Assembly (NCBI GenBank): GCA_021787845.1
Contig: JAJYLH010000005.1
Location: forward strand, 150,658-214,657
DNA length: 64,000 bases
Source of the DNA: Myxococcales bacterium
GTDB taxonomy: Bacteria; Myxococcota; Myxococcia; Myxococcales; JAJYLH01
Reading direction: 5' to 3'
Within the stretch, counting starts at the first letter, position 1, and each line of letters starts with the position of its first letter. A program made the position numbers and the translations under genes. The notes beneath the pieces are model-generated. The model worked only from the letters and a program-made list of their open reading frames with translations, did not search any database and was not told the DNA's origin. Below, piece after piece: positions 9,544-18,457 of this stretch.

Positions 9544-11262
9544 CTATGCAGCGGCTACGGTGCCGGTCTCCGCCAGCGCCGGCAGCCACAGCCGGAAGGT
9601 CGCCCCGCCCCCTGCGGTCTCCTCCACCTCGACGCGCCCCTCGTGCTCCGTCGCGATGCGCTGCACGATCGCCAGACCGAGGCCGGTGCCTTCCACCTTG
9701 GTCGTGTAGTAGGGCTCGAAGACCTTCTGCCTCGAGGCGAGCGGAAGCCCGCGGCCGTGATCGGCGACCTCGAGCGCGACCCCCTCCTGCGCCCGGCGCG
9801 CGCGCAGCTCGATGCGCCCGCCGTCCGGCATCGCCTCGATGGCGTTCTTCACCAGGTTCACCAGGGCCCGCTGAACCTGGTCGCGGTCGACCCGCACCCC
9901 CGGCAGGTCCGGTTCGATCTCTGGCTCGAGGGCGACGCCCCCCGGCGGGCTCGAATAGAGAGCCGCAGCGCTCCTGATGAGCTCAGCCGGGGTCGCCGGG
10001 CTCAACACCGGCTTCGGCCACCGCGCCAGCTCGGAAAACTCGCTCGCCAGCCGCTTGAGCCGCGCCACCTCCTCGAGCACGGTCTGGGTCCCCTCGCGAA
10101 AGAAGCGGTCGAATTCCGGATGCTGCCGGTCGTGGGTGCGCTGCAAGGTCTCGACGGCCATCGCGATCGGCGTCAGCGGGTTCTTGATCTCGTGGGCGAG
10201 CGCCCGCGCGATCTGCTCCCACGCCGCGGTCCGCTCCGCCTGCGCCAGCCGGTCCTGCGCCCGCGCGAGCTTCTCGGTCATCTCGTTGAACGCCGCCACG
10301 AGCTGCCCCAGCTCCGCCGGCGCCCGCACCTCCACCCGATGGGAGAGGTCGCCCTTCGCGAGCTCCTGTGTCGCCGCCAAGAGCGCCTCCACCGGCGACA
10401 CCGTCCGCCGCGCCAGGGTCGCCGCCAGCACCCCGCCCACCGCCAGCGCCAGCGCGAACGCGACGAGCGCCCCCCAGGCGATGTGCTTCTTCGACTCGAC
10501 CAGCGTCGAGTCCGAGAGCCGGATTTCGAAAGTCCGCTCCCCGGTCTCGGCGGGCACCTCGATGCGCCTGAGCGCCCGCACCCGGCCGAGCACCGGCGGC
10601 AACACCCGGCGCCGCCGCGTCTCGCGCGCCCCCTCGTCCGGCAAGAGCGTCACCTCGCCCCGGACGAGGCTGCTCAGGCGCTCGAGCTCCGCCGAGCCGA
10701 CGAGCATCCCGCCGAGCACGAACGCTCCCGGTCGGCGCGCCACCGGAGCCACCCGCACCAGCGCCAACGCCTGCCCGATCTCGCCGCCCCGCTCGACCTC
10801 GACGGTCTCCAGGACCGCTTTCGAGGGGTTGGAACGGGCGAGGGCCAGCGCCGCCGCGTCCTCGTCGCCCAACCGCGCCGGCACCTGCCCGGAGAAGAGG
10901 ATGGTCCCGTCCCGGTCGATCACCTCCAGCACATCGAGACCGCTGTCGGCGAGCAGGCCGCGCGACTCGGCCACGAGGGAAGCCGTGTCGCCGTCGGTGA
11001 GCGACCGGGCGACCTCATCCGCGAGCCGGCCGCCCGCTTGCGCGCGGGTCCGCGATTCGACCTCGGCCCCGAGCCGGTCGAGCTCCGCCTCGACGACCTT
11101 CGCCGCCCCGTCGAGCTCGCGGGCGTAGGCGCGGTCGAAGGAGCCGTTCACCGACCGCAGCACGAGCGGCACGGTCAGGAGCGGCACCGCCGCCACCGCC
11201 GCGAACGCGAGCGCCAGGCGCGTCTGCAGCCGCATATTCGCCCACCGGCTCCGCTCCCGCAT
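9544..11262 (-). CDS. NtrY-like membrane sensor histidine kinase
   Basis: 572 residues from the ATG that overlaps the stop of the upstream gene (TGATG); the longer start in the ORF track runs into that gene. One membrane helix lies near residues 14-34, a periplasmic sensor of about 215 residues follows, then a second helix near 250-275 and a HAMP segment (TVSPVEALLAATQELAKGDL). The H-box is ARALAHEIKNPLTPI, a form typical of NtrY-type kinases, followed by N-box VNLVKNAIEAMPDGG and GTGLGLAI. No response regulator is adjacent. Co-translation with a solute-binding-like gene suggests a shared signal, which is inference. Confidence 0.9.
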   Translation of the reverse strand: MRERSRWANMRLQTRLALAFAAVAAVPLLTVPLVLRSVNGSFDRAYARELDGAAKVVEAELDRLGAEVESRTRAQAGGRLADEVARSLTDGDTASLVAESRGLLADSGLDVLEVIDRDGTILFSGQVPARLGDEDAAALALARSNPSKAVLETVEVERGGEIGQALALVRVAPVARRPGAFVLGGMLVGSAELERLSSLVRGEVTLLPDEGARETRRRRVLPPVLGRVRALRRIEVPAETGERTFEIRLSDSTLVESKKHIAWGALVAFALALAVGGVLAATLARRTVSPVEALLAATQELAKGDLSHRVEVRAPAELGQLVAAFNEMTEKLARAQDRLAQAERTAAWEQIARALAHEIKNPLTPIAMAVETLQRTHDRQHPEFDRFFREGTQTVLEEVARLKRLASEFSELARWPKPVLSPATPAELIRSAAALYSSPPGGVALEPEIEPDLPGVRVDRDQVQRALVNLVKNAIEAMPDGGRIELRARRAQEGVALEVADHGRGLPLASRQKVFEPYYTTKVEGTGLGLAIVQRIATEHEGRVEVEETAGGGATFRLWLPALAETGTVAAA

Positions 11263-12512
11263 CACGGCGGCGCTTCCGGTGGTTTGAGCCACGCCCGGGC
11301 GAGGTCCACCCGCCACGGAACCGCCGGCGCCGGCATCATCACCCGCGAGCCGACCGACACCGCTCCTCCTTCCCGGTAGAGCAGCACCGCCCCGACCTGG
11401 CGAGCGACCTCGCGCAAGGGCGCGTCGGCCCGCGCGGGCGTCGCGCCGTTCGCGGCCATCGCCTCGGCCCAGACCCGCGCCGCGGCTGGCGCGCCCGCCG
11501 CGAGCCGGGCGAGCGTCGCCGCTTCCACCCACGGCGGCGCGGTCGGAAGCGCGACCAGGGCGAGGTCGTAGTCGCCGTGCGAGAGCCGCGAAAAGTAGGC
11601 ATCGCGCGGCTCGGCCACGATTCTCGCGCTCATCCCCCGGTCGCGCAGGAGCACCTGGAGCCGCTCGGCGACGGTCCGGAGGTCCCGTTCCGAGTCATCG
11701 GTCGCGATCACCAACGTCTGCCGCGCCGGACGCACGCGCTCAAGCTTCGGCAGGGGCCACCCCGAGGGGAGACGGCCGAAACCGCGCAGGAACAGCCGCG
11801 CCAGCGACTCGCGGTTCAAGCGCGCCAACGCGGATTCGACGGAGGCCGCCGCGTCCGAGCCCTGGTGAACGAGCGCGAAGACATAACGCCCACCCGAACC
11901 GCTCTGGGTGAGCAGGACCCCATCCGCCGGCGGGTCGAGCCGGCGGCCGGAGCGGACCTCGACCCGAAGCTGGTCCAGGTAGGGGCGGCGCGCGGGCGAT
12001 CCGGGCTGCGCCGCGAGCGTCGACGGCGCGAAGGGACCGCCGCGCGACACCCCCAGCCACGGGAGCGAGAAGAGCGGCAGCTTTGTCAGGCGCGAGGCGC
12101 CGTCGATTAGAAGGGTGCGACCGTCGGCGCGAAACGAGAGGTCGGGAAGCGACACGACCGCGTTCCGCGCCGCCTGGTCGAGCGCCTGCGTCAGGTCCTG
12201 CGCGGTCAGAGGCGTTCCATCGGGCCACGTCGCGTCTGCCGGGATCTCGACAGCGCTGCTGCCTGGCGTCCAGCCGAGGTCGGCGAGCGAGAGCGAGGTC
12301 GCGTCGGCGAGCACCAGCTCGAGCGGATTCCACGCCCGCCACGGCTCCGGCGCGACCGGCGATTCCGGCCCCTCCACCACCAACTCGCCGCCGTATTGCG
12401 GCCGCAAGCCCGCGCGGGCGATCGATGGCAGCGCTAGCAATAGAACTATCGCCAGCGCGGCCTGATGACAGCGCCAACGCGGTCGGTTCGGTGGAGCGAT
12501 AGCGAAATCCAT
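11262..12512 (-). CDS. periplasmic solute-binding-like protein (SBP family 5 type)
   Basis: 416 residues from the ATG at 12512; the 822-residue ORF extends upstream through another gene and is not the real start. A signal peptide ends near ALPSIARAG. The segment ATWPDGTPLTAQDLTQAL near residues 90-107 is the diagnostic block of oligopeptide-type binding proteins (W.DG.PLTA.D). At 416 residues it is shorter than typical family members (500 or more). No ABC permease or ATPase is in the window. The stop overlaps the start of the histidine kinase, so a role as ligand-binding partner of that kinase is plausible but unproven. Confidence 0.7.
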   Translation of the reverse strand: MDFAIAPPNRPRWRCHQAALAIVLLLALPSIARAGLRPQYGGELVVEGPESPVAPEPWRAWNPLELVLADATSLSLADLGWTPGSSAVEIPADATWPDGTPLTAQDLTQALDQAARNAVVSLPDLSFRADGRTLLIDGASRLTKLPLFSLPWLGVSRGGPFAPSTLAAQPGSPARRPYLDQLRVEVRSGRRLDPPADGVLLTQSGSGGRYVFALVHQGSDAAASVESALARLNRESLARLFLRGFGRLPSGWPLPKLERVRPARQTLVIATDDSERDLRTVAERLQVLLRDRGMSARIVAEPRDAYFSRLSHGDYDLALVALPTAPPWVEAATLARLAAGAPAAARVWAEAMAANGATPARADAPLREVARQVGAVLLYREGGAVSVGSRVMMPAPAVPWRVDLARAWLKPPEAPP

Positions 12513-12586
12513 CCCGCTCGATGTCGCCGCCGGTAGCTGACCGCCACCAGTTCCGGTCCACGAAACCGCAGTCGCTGGGCATGACC

Positions 12587-13858
12587 TCATCGCGTCTCCG
12601 GCGGCAGGCGCTGGCCGAACGCGAAGAGGCGCGACCGGACGCCGTCGAACTGCACCGCGACGACGCGCGCGAAGCCCGCCCCGGTGACCGTGCCGATGGC
12701 GCCCAGAACGCCATGAATCGGCGCGGACTCGACCTGGCCGCCGGGCGCCTTCCCCAAGGGCGACACGACCAGCCGGTCGGACCGCGCCGAGCCCGGCCAG
12801 AGCGGCAGCGTCCGCACCAGCTCGGGCACGCCGTCGCGGTTCAAGTCCACCAGCGCGACCCCGTCGCCCGCCCTCATCGGCTCTCCGGTAGCGCCGCCGC
12901 CAACCGTCGCGCCATCCTCGGTCACCGCCGCCCAGCGCGCTGGCGCGTTGGTCGCGCCCGGCACGTACGCGATCGCCGCCAGGTCGCGGTTCTCGTAGCG
13001 CAGGAGGTCGGTCCCCGCAACGCCCTGCGCGACCGGTGCCGCCCCCCGATCGGGCGGCGCGAGGGGAATGCCGTCGACGAGGTGGAAGCGCCCGACGACG
13101 CCGTTCTTGACGCTGACGACCGCGCCGCGGTTCCGATCGTGGATGCCGAAGGCGACGACGAGCGCGCCCTTCTCGGCCCGGCAGCTCGCGGTCGCGCCGG
13201 GCGTGCGCGCGCGGGCGCGCAAGGCCGCCGGCAGCGGCGCCTGCGCGAGGGGCGTCAGGCCGGAAAGCGACCAGCGCAGGACCACGAGCGTGTCGGCGGT
13301 GACGAGCGCGACCTCCGGCGCGCCGTCGCCCTTCACGTCGTCGCCGCACAAGGCCAGGACCTCGCCGTCGACCGCGCCGAGGAGCCAGGTCTCGAGCCCA
13401 CCGCCGGCGCCCGAGAGCCAGGTGGCGAGAACCTTGCCGAGCGGCGCTTCCACCGCGGTCGAGAGGAGAACGGCTGGGCTCTTGCCCGACGTCAGGGGCC
13501 CCAGCACGTCCACCGTCGCCGCGAGCACCGTCCCCGCGACCCGCAGGCGCACCCGCACCGTCCGGTCGGCCGCCGGCGAGAGCGCTTGGCTCGCGGCGCC
13601 GAGGAGGGCTGCGCACCGACCGGCGGCGGCGTCGGAAAGCTCCAGCGCCGCCCCTTCCGCCGAAAGGTCGAGCGAGACCGCTTTCGCACCGCTCAGGCTC
13701 GGGCGTGCCGCCGTGGCGACGGCCGCGCACAGCGCTTCCACGCCCTCCTTGACCGGAGCCGCCGAGCTTCTGAGCGGCAGGACGAAGAGGAGCAGCAGGG
13801 CGCCGACCGTCGACCCGCGCCGGGGCGAAGCGCTGCCGCTACGCGCGGCGGCGGTCAT
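12587..13858 (-). CDS. secreted protein with FG-GAP/VCBS-like repeats, function unknown
   Basis: 423 residues. The ATG at 13858 overlaps the TGA of the penicillin-binding protein gene (ATGA). The N-terminus has two arginines and a hydrophobic stretch GALLLLFVLPL followed by RSSAAP, a plausible signal peptide. Two calcium-loop-like blocks, DDVKGDGAPEVALV and VALVDLNRDGVPELV, match the FG-GAP/VCBS beta-propeller pattern. The middle is Ala/Val/Leu-rich and not recognisable. Its place between PBP1A and a solute-binding-like protein suggests an envelope role. No enzymatic motif was seen. Confidence 0.65.
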   Translation of the reverse strand: MTAAARSGSASPRRGSTVGALLLLFVLPLRSSAAPVKEGVEALCAAVATAARPSLSGAKAVSLDLSAEGAALELSDAAAGRCAALLGAASQALSPAADRTVRVRLRVAGTVLAATVDVLGPLTSGKSPAVLLSTAVEAPLGKVLATWLSGAGGGLETWLLGAVDGEVLALCGDDVKGDGAPEVALVTADTLVVLRWSLSGLTPLAQAPLPAALRARARTPGATASCRAEKGALVVAFGIHDRNRGAVVSVKNGVVGRFHLVDGIPLAPPDRGAAPVAQGVAGTDLLRYENRDLAAIAYVPGATNAPARWAAVTEDGATVGGGATGEPMRAGDGVALVDLNRDGVPELVRTLPLWPGSARSDRLVVSPLGKAPGGQVESAPIHGVLGAIGTVTGAGFARVVAVQFDGVRSRLFAFGQRLPPETR

Positions 13859-16662
13859 GGCGCCTGGCTCCGGAAGTAGTCCTCGGTGGTCACCTGGCTG
13901 TCGGGAGGCGAGACCTCGTTCGGCTCGGTGCCGGCGAGGTAGTACTCGGTGGCGACGAAAGGCGAGTGGGGGCCGGCGAGGAGCCCGGTGCGCGGGTCGA
14001 TCTGCGCGGTGACGACGCCGGCGGGCGCCATCCACTCGGCGGGGGGCGCTTGCGCTTCCGCCACCTTCATGAAGCCGAGCCAGATCGGCCCGGCCGTCCG
14101 GGCGCCGGTCTCGCCGTGGCCGAGCATCCCGTGGTCGTCGAAGCCGACCCAGGCGCCGGCGATCATCTCCGGGGTGAAGCCGAGGAACCAGCCGTCCCTG
14201 AGGCCGCTCGAGGTGCCGGTCTTGCCGGCGATGGGCCGCCCGAGCTGCAAGAGGAAGTGCGCGGTGCCGTCGGAGTCCTCCACCACGCCCCGCATCATCT
14301 GGCTCGTGACGAAGGCGACGTCCGGCCGCAGGCCCCGCGGCGAAGGCGGGAACGGCGTCTGTCCCGGCGGCGAAAGCGGCGGCTGCTCCTGGTATTGGGT
14401 GTTATTTTGATAGAGCACTTGGCCGGAGGCGGAGAGCACTTCCTTGATCAGCACCGGGGGAGCGTAGCGGCCCTCCATCGCGAAGGTCGCGTAGGCGTTG
14501 GTCAACTCGAGCGGGGTCACCTCGCCGGTGCCGAGGGCGGCGGTGATGCTGTCGGGGATGCGACTGTCGATGCCGGCGCGGTAGGCGGTCTGTTTGACGA
14601 GGTCGAGGCCGTGCTGCTCCATGTCGTCGAAGGACAGGGGCGTCGCCGGGAGGCAGCCGATGTCGCCGATGAGCTTGACCGCGACGGTGTTCTTCGACTC
14701 GGCGAGGGCCTGCCGCATCGACATCGGACCTTCGAAGACGCCGCGCTCGTAGTCCTGGGGCGACCAGACCTTGCCGGTGAACTTGTCGCGAATCGGCACC
14801 GGGGTGTCGTCGACCGTCGCCCGCGGCTGGAAGACGATGCAGCGTTTGCGAACGTCCTCGGGGGCGCTGGTGGGTAGAAGCGCTCTCGCTTGGCCGACCC
14901 GGAGCGCGGTCGCGTAGACGAAGGGCTTGAACGAGCTTCCCGGCTGGCGCATCGCCTGGGTCGCGCGGTTGAAGGAGGAGAGCGCCTCGTCGTAGCCGCC
15001 CACCAGCGCCACCACCCCGCGGGTGGCGGGGTCGATGGCGACGAGGGCGCCCTGCACTTTCGGAATCTGCTCCAGGGCGACCTCCACCCGGTCGCGGTGG
15101 CAGCGCTTTCGCGCGCGTGCGCGTCCCGCGCAGGGGGTGATGCGGGCGATCCGCACCCGGACGAGGTCGCCGGGCTCGACGAGGTCCCGCATCGAGCGCG
15201 GGCGCGGCGTGTAGAGCGCCGGGTCGAACTTGCGGGCCCAGCCGGAGGTCGAGAGGGGCAGCACCGCTTCCGTGGTACCGAGGTCGACGGTCGCCTGCGC
15301 CGGCGCGACCTCCTCCACCCGCGCCACCACCTCGGTGCCCGTCGCGAGCGGCGCCCACCGGACCTGCCGGGCGAGCGCGGCCAGCAGCTTCGCCGTCGCC
15401 GTGGGGTTACGCTCCTGGTGCTTGAGAGCGGTGAGGTCGAGCGACGAGAGATCCAGCACCGACCTCGGGTCGACCGGGCGCACCTTGCGCGCGATCGCCT
15501 GCTGGAACCGCTTGGCGACGAGCGGCCGGAGCGCGCTCCAGAGATCCTCGTCCAACTGCCCCGACGGCCCCCGGTAGCCCTGCCGCTTGTCGACGGCCCT
15601 CAAGCCCGCCTGCACCGCGGCCTCGGCGGCGCGCTGGAGGGTGGGGTCCATCATCGTCACCACCTGGAGGCCGTCGTCGTCCACCGCTTTCTCGCCGAAC
15701 TTCGCGACCAGCCGCCGCCGCACCTCGTCCAGGTAGTAGGCGCCCACGGGCTTCGGGGGGTCGGGAGCGGTGACGATGGGCCTCGCGATTTCCCGGTCGG
15801 CGACGGCGCGGCTCAAGTAGCCGTTCTTCACCATCTCGTCGAGGACGTAGATCTGCCGGGCCTTGGCGCGCTTCGGGTTCGACTTGGGGTTGAGCCCGTT
15901 CGGGTCCTTGGGTATCGCCGCGAGCGCCGCCGCCTCGCCCACGGTCAGGTCTTTCGCGCTCTTGCCGAAGTAGTAGCGGGAGGCCTCCTCGATCCCGTAG
16001 CGCAGGTGCCCGAAGTAGATCTGGTTCAGGTAGAGGTAGAGGATCTGCTGCTTCGAGAGCTTCTGCTCCAGCCGGTGCGCGAGGATCGCCTCCTTGATCT
16101 TGCGCGACAGGCGGCGCTTGTTGCTCAGGAGCATCGTCTTCACGATCTGCTGCGTCAGGGTGGACGCGCCGCGGATGTGGGCGCCCGGACGCAGGTCGTG
16201 GAGGAACGCCTTGAAGATGCCGAAGTAGTCGATGCCCGCGTGGCGGAAGAAGTTCTTGTCTTCGGCGCTGACGATGGCCTGAATCATCACCGGCGGAATC
16301 TGGTCGATGGGAACGACGGTCCGCCGCTCTTCGAAGAACTCGCCGACCAGGGTCTTCCCGTCGGCCGCGTAGACGTGGGTCGTCTGCAACGGCCGGTAGT
16401 CCTCCATCGTGTCGAACGACGGAAGGCTGCGGCCGTAGTACCAGAAGAGGCCGACCACCGCGCCCGCGCCGAGCACGAGCACGAGGCCGCCCGCGAGGAG
16501 CGCCTGCCAGAGCACCCGCCGCCACCGCGCCCGAGGAGGGCGCGTGCCCTCCCGCCCTGACGCAGCGCTCCAGAGCTCCTCCACGGGCGTGCCCGGGTCG
16601 GTCGTCACATCGGAAGGGTCCAACTCGTTCTCGGGCATCGGCCGCCGGATGCTAACCGTCAC
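13855..16662 (-). CDS. bifunctional penicillin-binding protein, PBP1A family
   Basis: 935 residues. Polymerises lipid II and cross-links peptides. A cytoplasmic tail of ~50 residues is followed by one helix (ALLAGGLVLVLGAGAVVGLFWYY). The GT51 glycosyltransferase region includes EDKNFFRHAG and RGASTLTQQIVK near residues 130-165 and continues to about 300. The transpeptidase has its SxxK in PGSSFKPFVY, SxN in ESKNTVAV and KTGTSSG. An insertion between the two domains is consistent with an OB-like domain. The start could be the first ATG or MPENEL at 16638. It heads a minus-strand run with the FG-GAP, solute-binding-like and histidine kinase genes. Confidence 0.93.
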   Translation of the reverse strand: MTVSIRRPMPENELDPSDVTTDPGTPVEELWSAASGREGTRPPRARWRRVLWQALLAGGLVLVLGAGAVVGLFWYYGRSLPSFDTMEDYRPLQTTHVYAADGKTLVGEFFEERRTVVPIDQIPPVMIQAIVSAEDKNFFRHAGIDYFGIFKAFLHDLRPGAHIRGASTLTQQIVKTMLLSNKRRLSRKIKEAILAHRLEQKLSKQQILYLYLNQIYFGHLRYGIEEASRYYFGKSAKDLTVGEAAALAAIPKDPNGLNPKSNPKRAKARQIYVLDEMVKNGYLSRAVADREIARPIVTAPDPPKPVGAYYLDEVRRRLVAKFGEKAVDDDGLQVVTMMDPTLQRAAEAAVQAGLRAVDKRQGYRGPSGQLDEDLWSALRPLVAKRFQQAIARKVRPVDPRSVLDLSSLDLTALKHQERNPTATAKLLAALARQVRWAPLATGTEVVARVEEVAPAQATVDLGTTEAVLPLSTSGWARKFDPALYTPRPRSMRDLVEPGDLVRVRIARITPCAGRARARKRCHRDRVEVALEQIPKVQGALVAIDPATRGVVALVGGYDEALSSFNRATQAMRQPGSSFKPFVYATALRVGQARALLPTSAPEDVRKRCIVFQPRATVDDTPVPIRDKFTGKVWSPQDYERGVFEGPMSMRQALAESKNTVAVKLIGDIGCLPATPLSFDDMEQHGLDLVKQTAYRAGIDSRIPDSITAALGTGEVTPLELTNAYATFAMEGRYAPPVLIKEVLSASGQVLYQNNTQYQEQPPLSPPGQTPFPPSPRGLRPDVAFVTSQMMRGVVEDSDGTAHFLLQLGRPIAGKTGTSSGLRDGWFLGFTPEMIAGAWVGFDDHGMLGHGETGARTAGPIWLGFMKVAEAQAPPAEWMAPAGVVTAQIDPRTGLLAGPHSPFVATEYYLAGTEPNEVSPPDSQVTTEDYFRSQAP

Positions 16663-16710
16663 CCGGGGCCGCTTGCATCCCGCGGGCCGTCCGCTTCAGC
16701 CTTCGGCGCG

Positions 16711-16739
16711 TTGAGGCAAAACGCCCGAGCTGATAACGT
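16711..16739 (+). promoter_or_regulatory. candidate sigma-70-type promoter for the pseudokinase gene
   Basis: TTGAGG (-35) and TAACGT (-10) are separated by 17 bp in the gap between the divergent penicillin-binding protein and pseudokinase genes. The matches are partial (4 of 6 or better), but this is a relatively AT-rich patch in a GC-rich gap. Confidence 0.35.
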
Positions 16740-16808
16740 CCGCCGACGGCGCCCGAAGCGGCTGTGGACGGCCTGCTCGCCGCCTCTCGAACCCCTCGCG
16801 AGAGAAAG

Positions 16809-18446
16809 ATGTCCAGCTCGCTCGCCACCCAGATCGAGAGCATCGTCGCGCCGCGCCAGGGCGTGGTCCTCGACGACCGGCGACTGCCGCTCTTCAAGCT
16901 GGACCGGCGGCTTCGCGACGGCGAGCACGTCTGCTCCTGGAAAGCGACGGTGGTGGACAACGAGCTGCTCGAGCAGGGCGCGCCGGGCGAGGTGATGCTC
17001 CAGGCGATCGCGCTGCCGCCCGGCCTGCCGCCGATGCAGGTCGCCCGCGCGCTCGAACCGACGCTCATCGACCACCCCCGCATCCAGCTCGTCCACTCGG
17101 CCGCGCTCCCGTCAGCCGTCCTCACCGCGATCCAGCCGGACGAGCCCTCCGGGCTCTTGCCGCCGCTGCACCAGCTTCCCGTCGCCGACGATGTGCCGGT
17201 GGTCTTGCTCGTCAAGGAATGGCTGGAAGCGGTGCCGCTCTTGACCTGGTGGAAGAACCAGGGGGAAGCGCTGCCGCTCAGCGGCATCCTGGACCTCTTG
17301 GACACCGCCGCCGAGGCCCTCGCGGCGCTCCACCGGCGCGGCTTCGCCCACGGCTCGGTGATGCCCGAATCGCTCGGCATGCAAGAGCTCGTCAACCCGA
17401 TCATTCCCGGCTCGGAGCCGGAGAAAGTGTGGGTCCCGAAGCTGTTCGACCTCGGCCTGACGCGGACGCTCGCGCCGCCCGGGAGCTGGCCGAGCGGGCC
17501 GGCGGCCCTCTGGTGCGCACCCGAAGCCTTCGATCCCGATGGCACCGTCGACTGGCGCCGGGTCGACCAGCTCGCGCTCGCCGCCATTCTCTACGCGCTC
17601 TGGACCGACCATCTCCCCTTCGAGAGCCTGCCGGCCGACCCGACCCCGACCGACGCGCGGCAGGCGCGGCGCCGGCAAATAGAAGCGCTCCCGCCACCCA
17701 GGGGCAACCCCCGCGCCCGCCGGCTGGGCGTGACCCCCGCGATGAGCGCGGCCTGCATGCGGGCGATGGCGGCCGACCCGGCGGAGCGGTTCCCCTCGGT
17801 CGACGCCTTCAGCCAGACCCTGCGCCGCGCGACCCGGGAGAACGCCCGGCAGGTCGCGTCGGGCGTGGACACCGGTCCGGGCACCCAGCCGGGCACCTAC
17901 GTCGGAGCCCTGTTCCGCTCTCGCAGTACGGCAGCGGAGCCGTCTAGCGCCGGCGCTGCTCCCCTTCCGGCGCTCGCGCAGCGGCCCGAGCGGCCGGCGC
18001 CCCTCGGGGCGAGGCAAGCGGAGCTGCCCGCCGTGATCGTGGAGGGGGCTGCACCCATGGCTCGGGCCGACGAGCCGGCGCCGGCTCCCCTGGCGCCCAC
18101 CCCGCCCGCGCCAGCCGCGGTCTCGCGGTCGCCCGCGTCGGTCGAGGAGCGCCGGCGCACGAAGATCCTCACCTCGCCCGGCGCCGACACCGGGGACACC
18201 CCGCTGCATCCCGACGAGGAGGAGCGCCGGCAGGCCGAACGCGTGACCTCGCTGCCGGCTCTTCCGGTCTCGCCCTGGGCGTTCAACCGGCTCGCGACCC
18301 TCCTCTTCTTCGTCTGGCTCGCGACCCTCGCCCTGCTCTTTTGGCAGAGCCTCGGCGACTCGCCCCTCCCGCCGGACCCGACCGTCGTCCAGATGCACCG
18401 AGCGAGCGAGCGGGTCCCGTCGACCCGAACCACCTCGGCGCCCTAG
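16809..18446 (+). CDS. tail-anchored Ser/Thr pseudokinase
   Basis: 545 residues from the ATG at 16809 (AGAGAAAG upstream); an in-frame ATG at 16764 is possible. The first ~300 residues have a kinase-like layout but key residues are lost: no glycine-rich loop, the VAIK lysine position reads VMLQA, HRD reads AHGSVMPES, and DFG reads FDLGL. CAPEAF keeps the APE shape. A Pro/Ala-rich linker (~370-500) leads to one C-terminal helix, FNRLATLLFFVWLATLALLFW, so the domain probably faces the cytoplasm from the inner membrane. Likely a scaffold or allosteric partner of a real kinase. The aldo/keto reductase starts 11 bp later. Confidence 0.75.
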   Translation: MSSSLATQIESIVAPRQGVVLDDRRLPLFKLDRRLRDGEHVCSWKATVVDNELLEQGAPGEVMLQAIALPPGLPPMQVARALEPTLIDHPRIQLVHSAALPSAVLTAIQPDEPSGLLPPLHQLPVADDVPVVLLVKEWLEAVPLLTWWKNQGEALPLSGILDLLDTAAEALAALHRRGFAHGSVMPESLGMQELVNPIIPGSEPEKVWVPKLFDLGLTRTLAPPGSWPSGPAALWCAPEAFDPDGTVDWRRVDQLALAAILYALWTDHLPFESLPADPTPTDARQARRRQIEALPPPRGNPRARRLGVTPAMSAACMRAMAADPAERFPSVDAFSQTLRRATRENARQVASGVDTGPGTQPGTYVGALFRSRSTAAEPSSAGAAPLPALAQRPERPAPLGARQAELPAVIVEGAAPMARADEPAPAPLAPTPPAPAAVSRSPASVEERRRTKILTSPGADTGDTPLHPDEEERRQAERVTSLPALPVSPWAFNRLATLLFFVWLATLALLFWQSLGDSPLPPDPTVVQMHRASERVPSTRTTSAP

Positions 18447-18457
18447 GTTCTCTTTCG

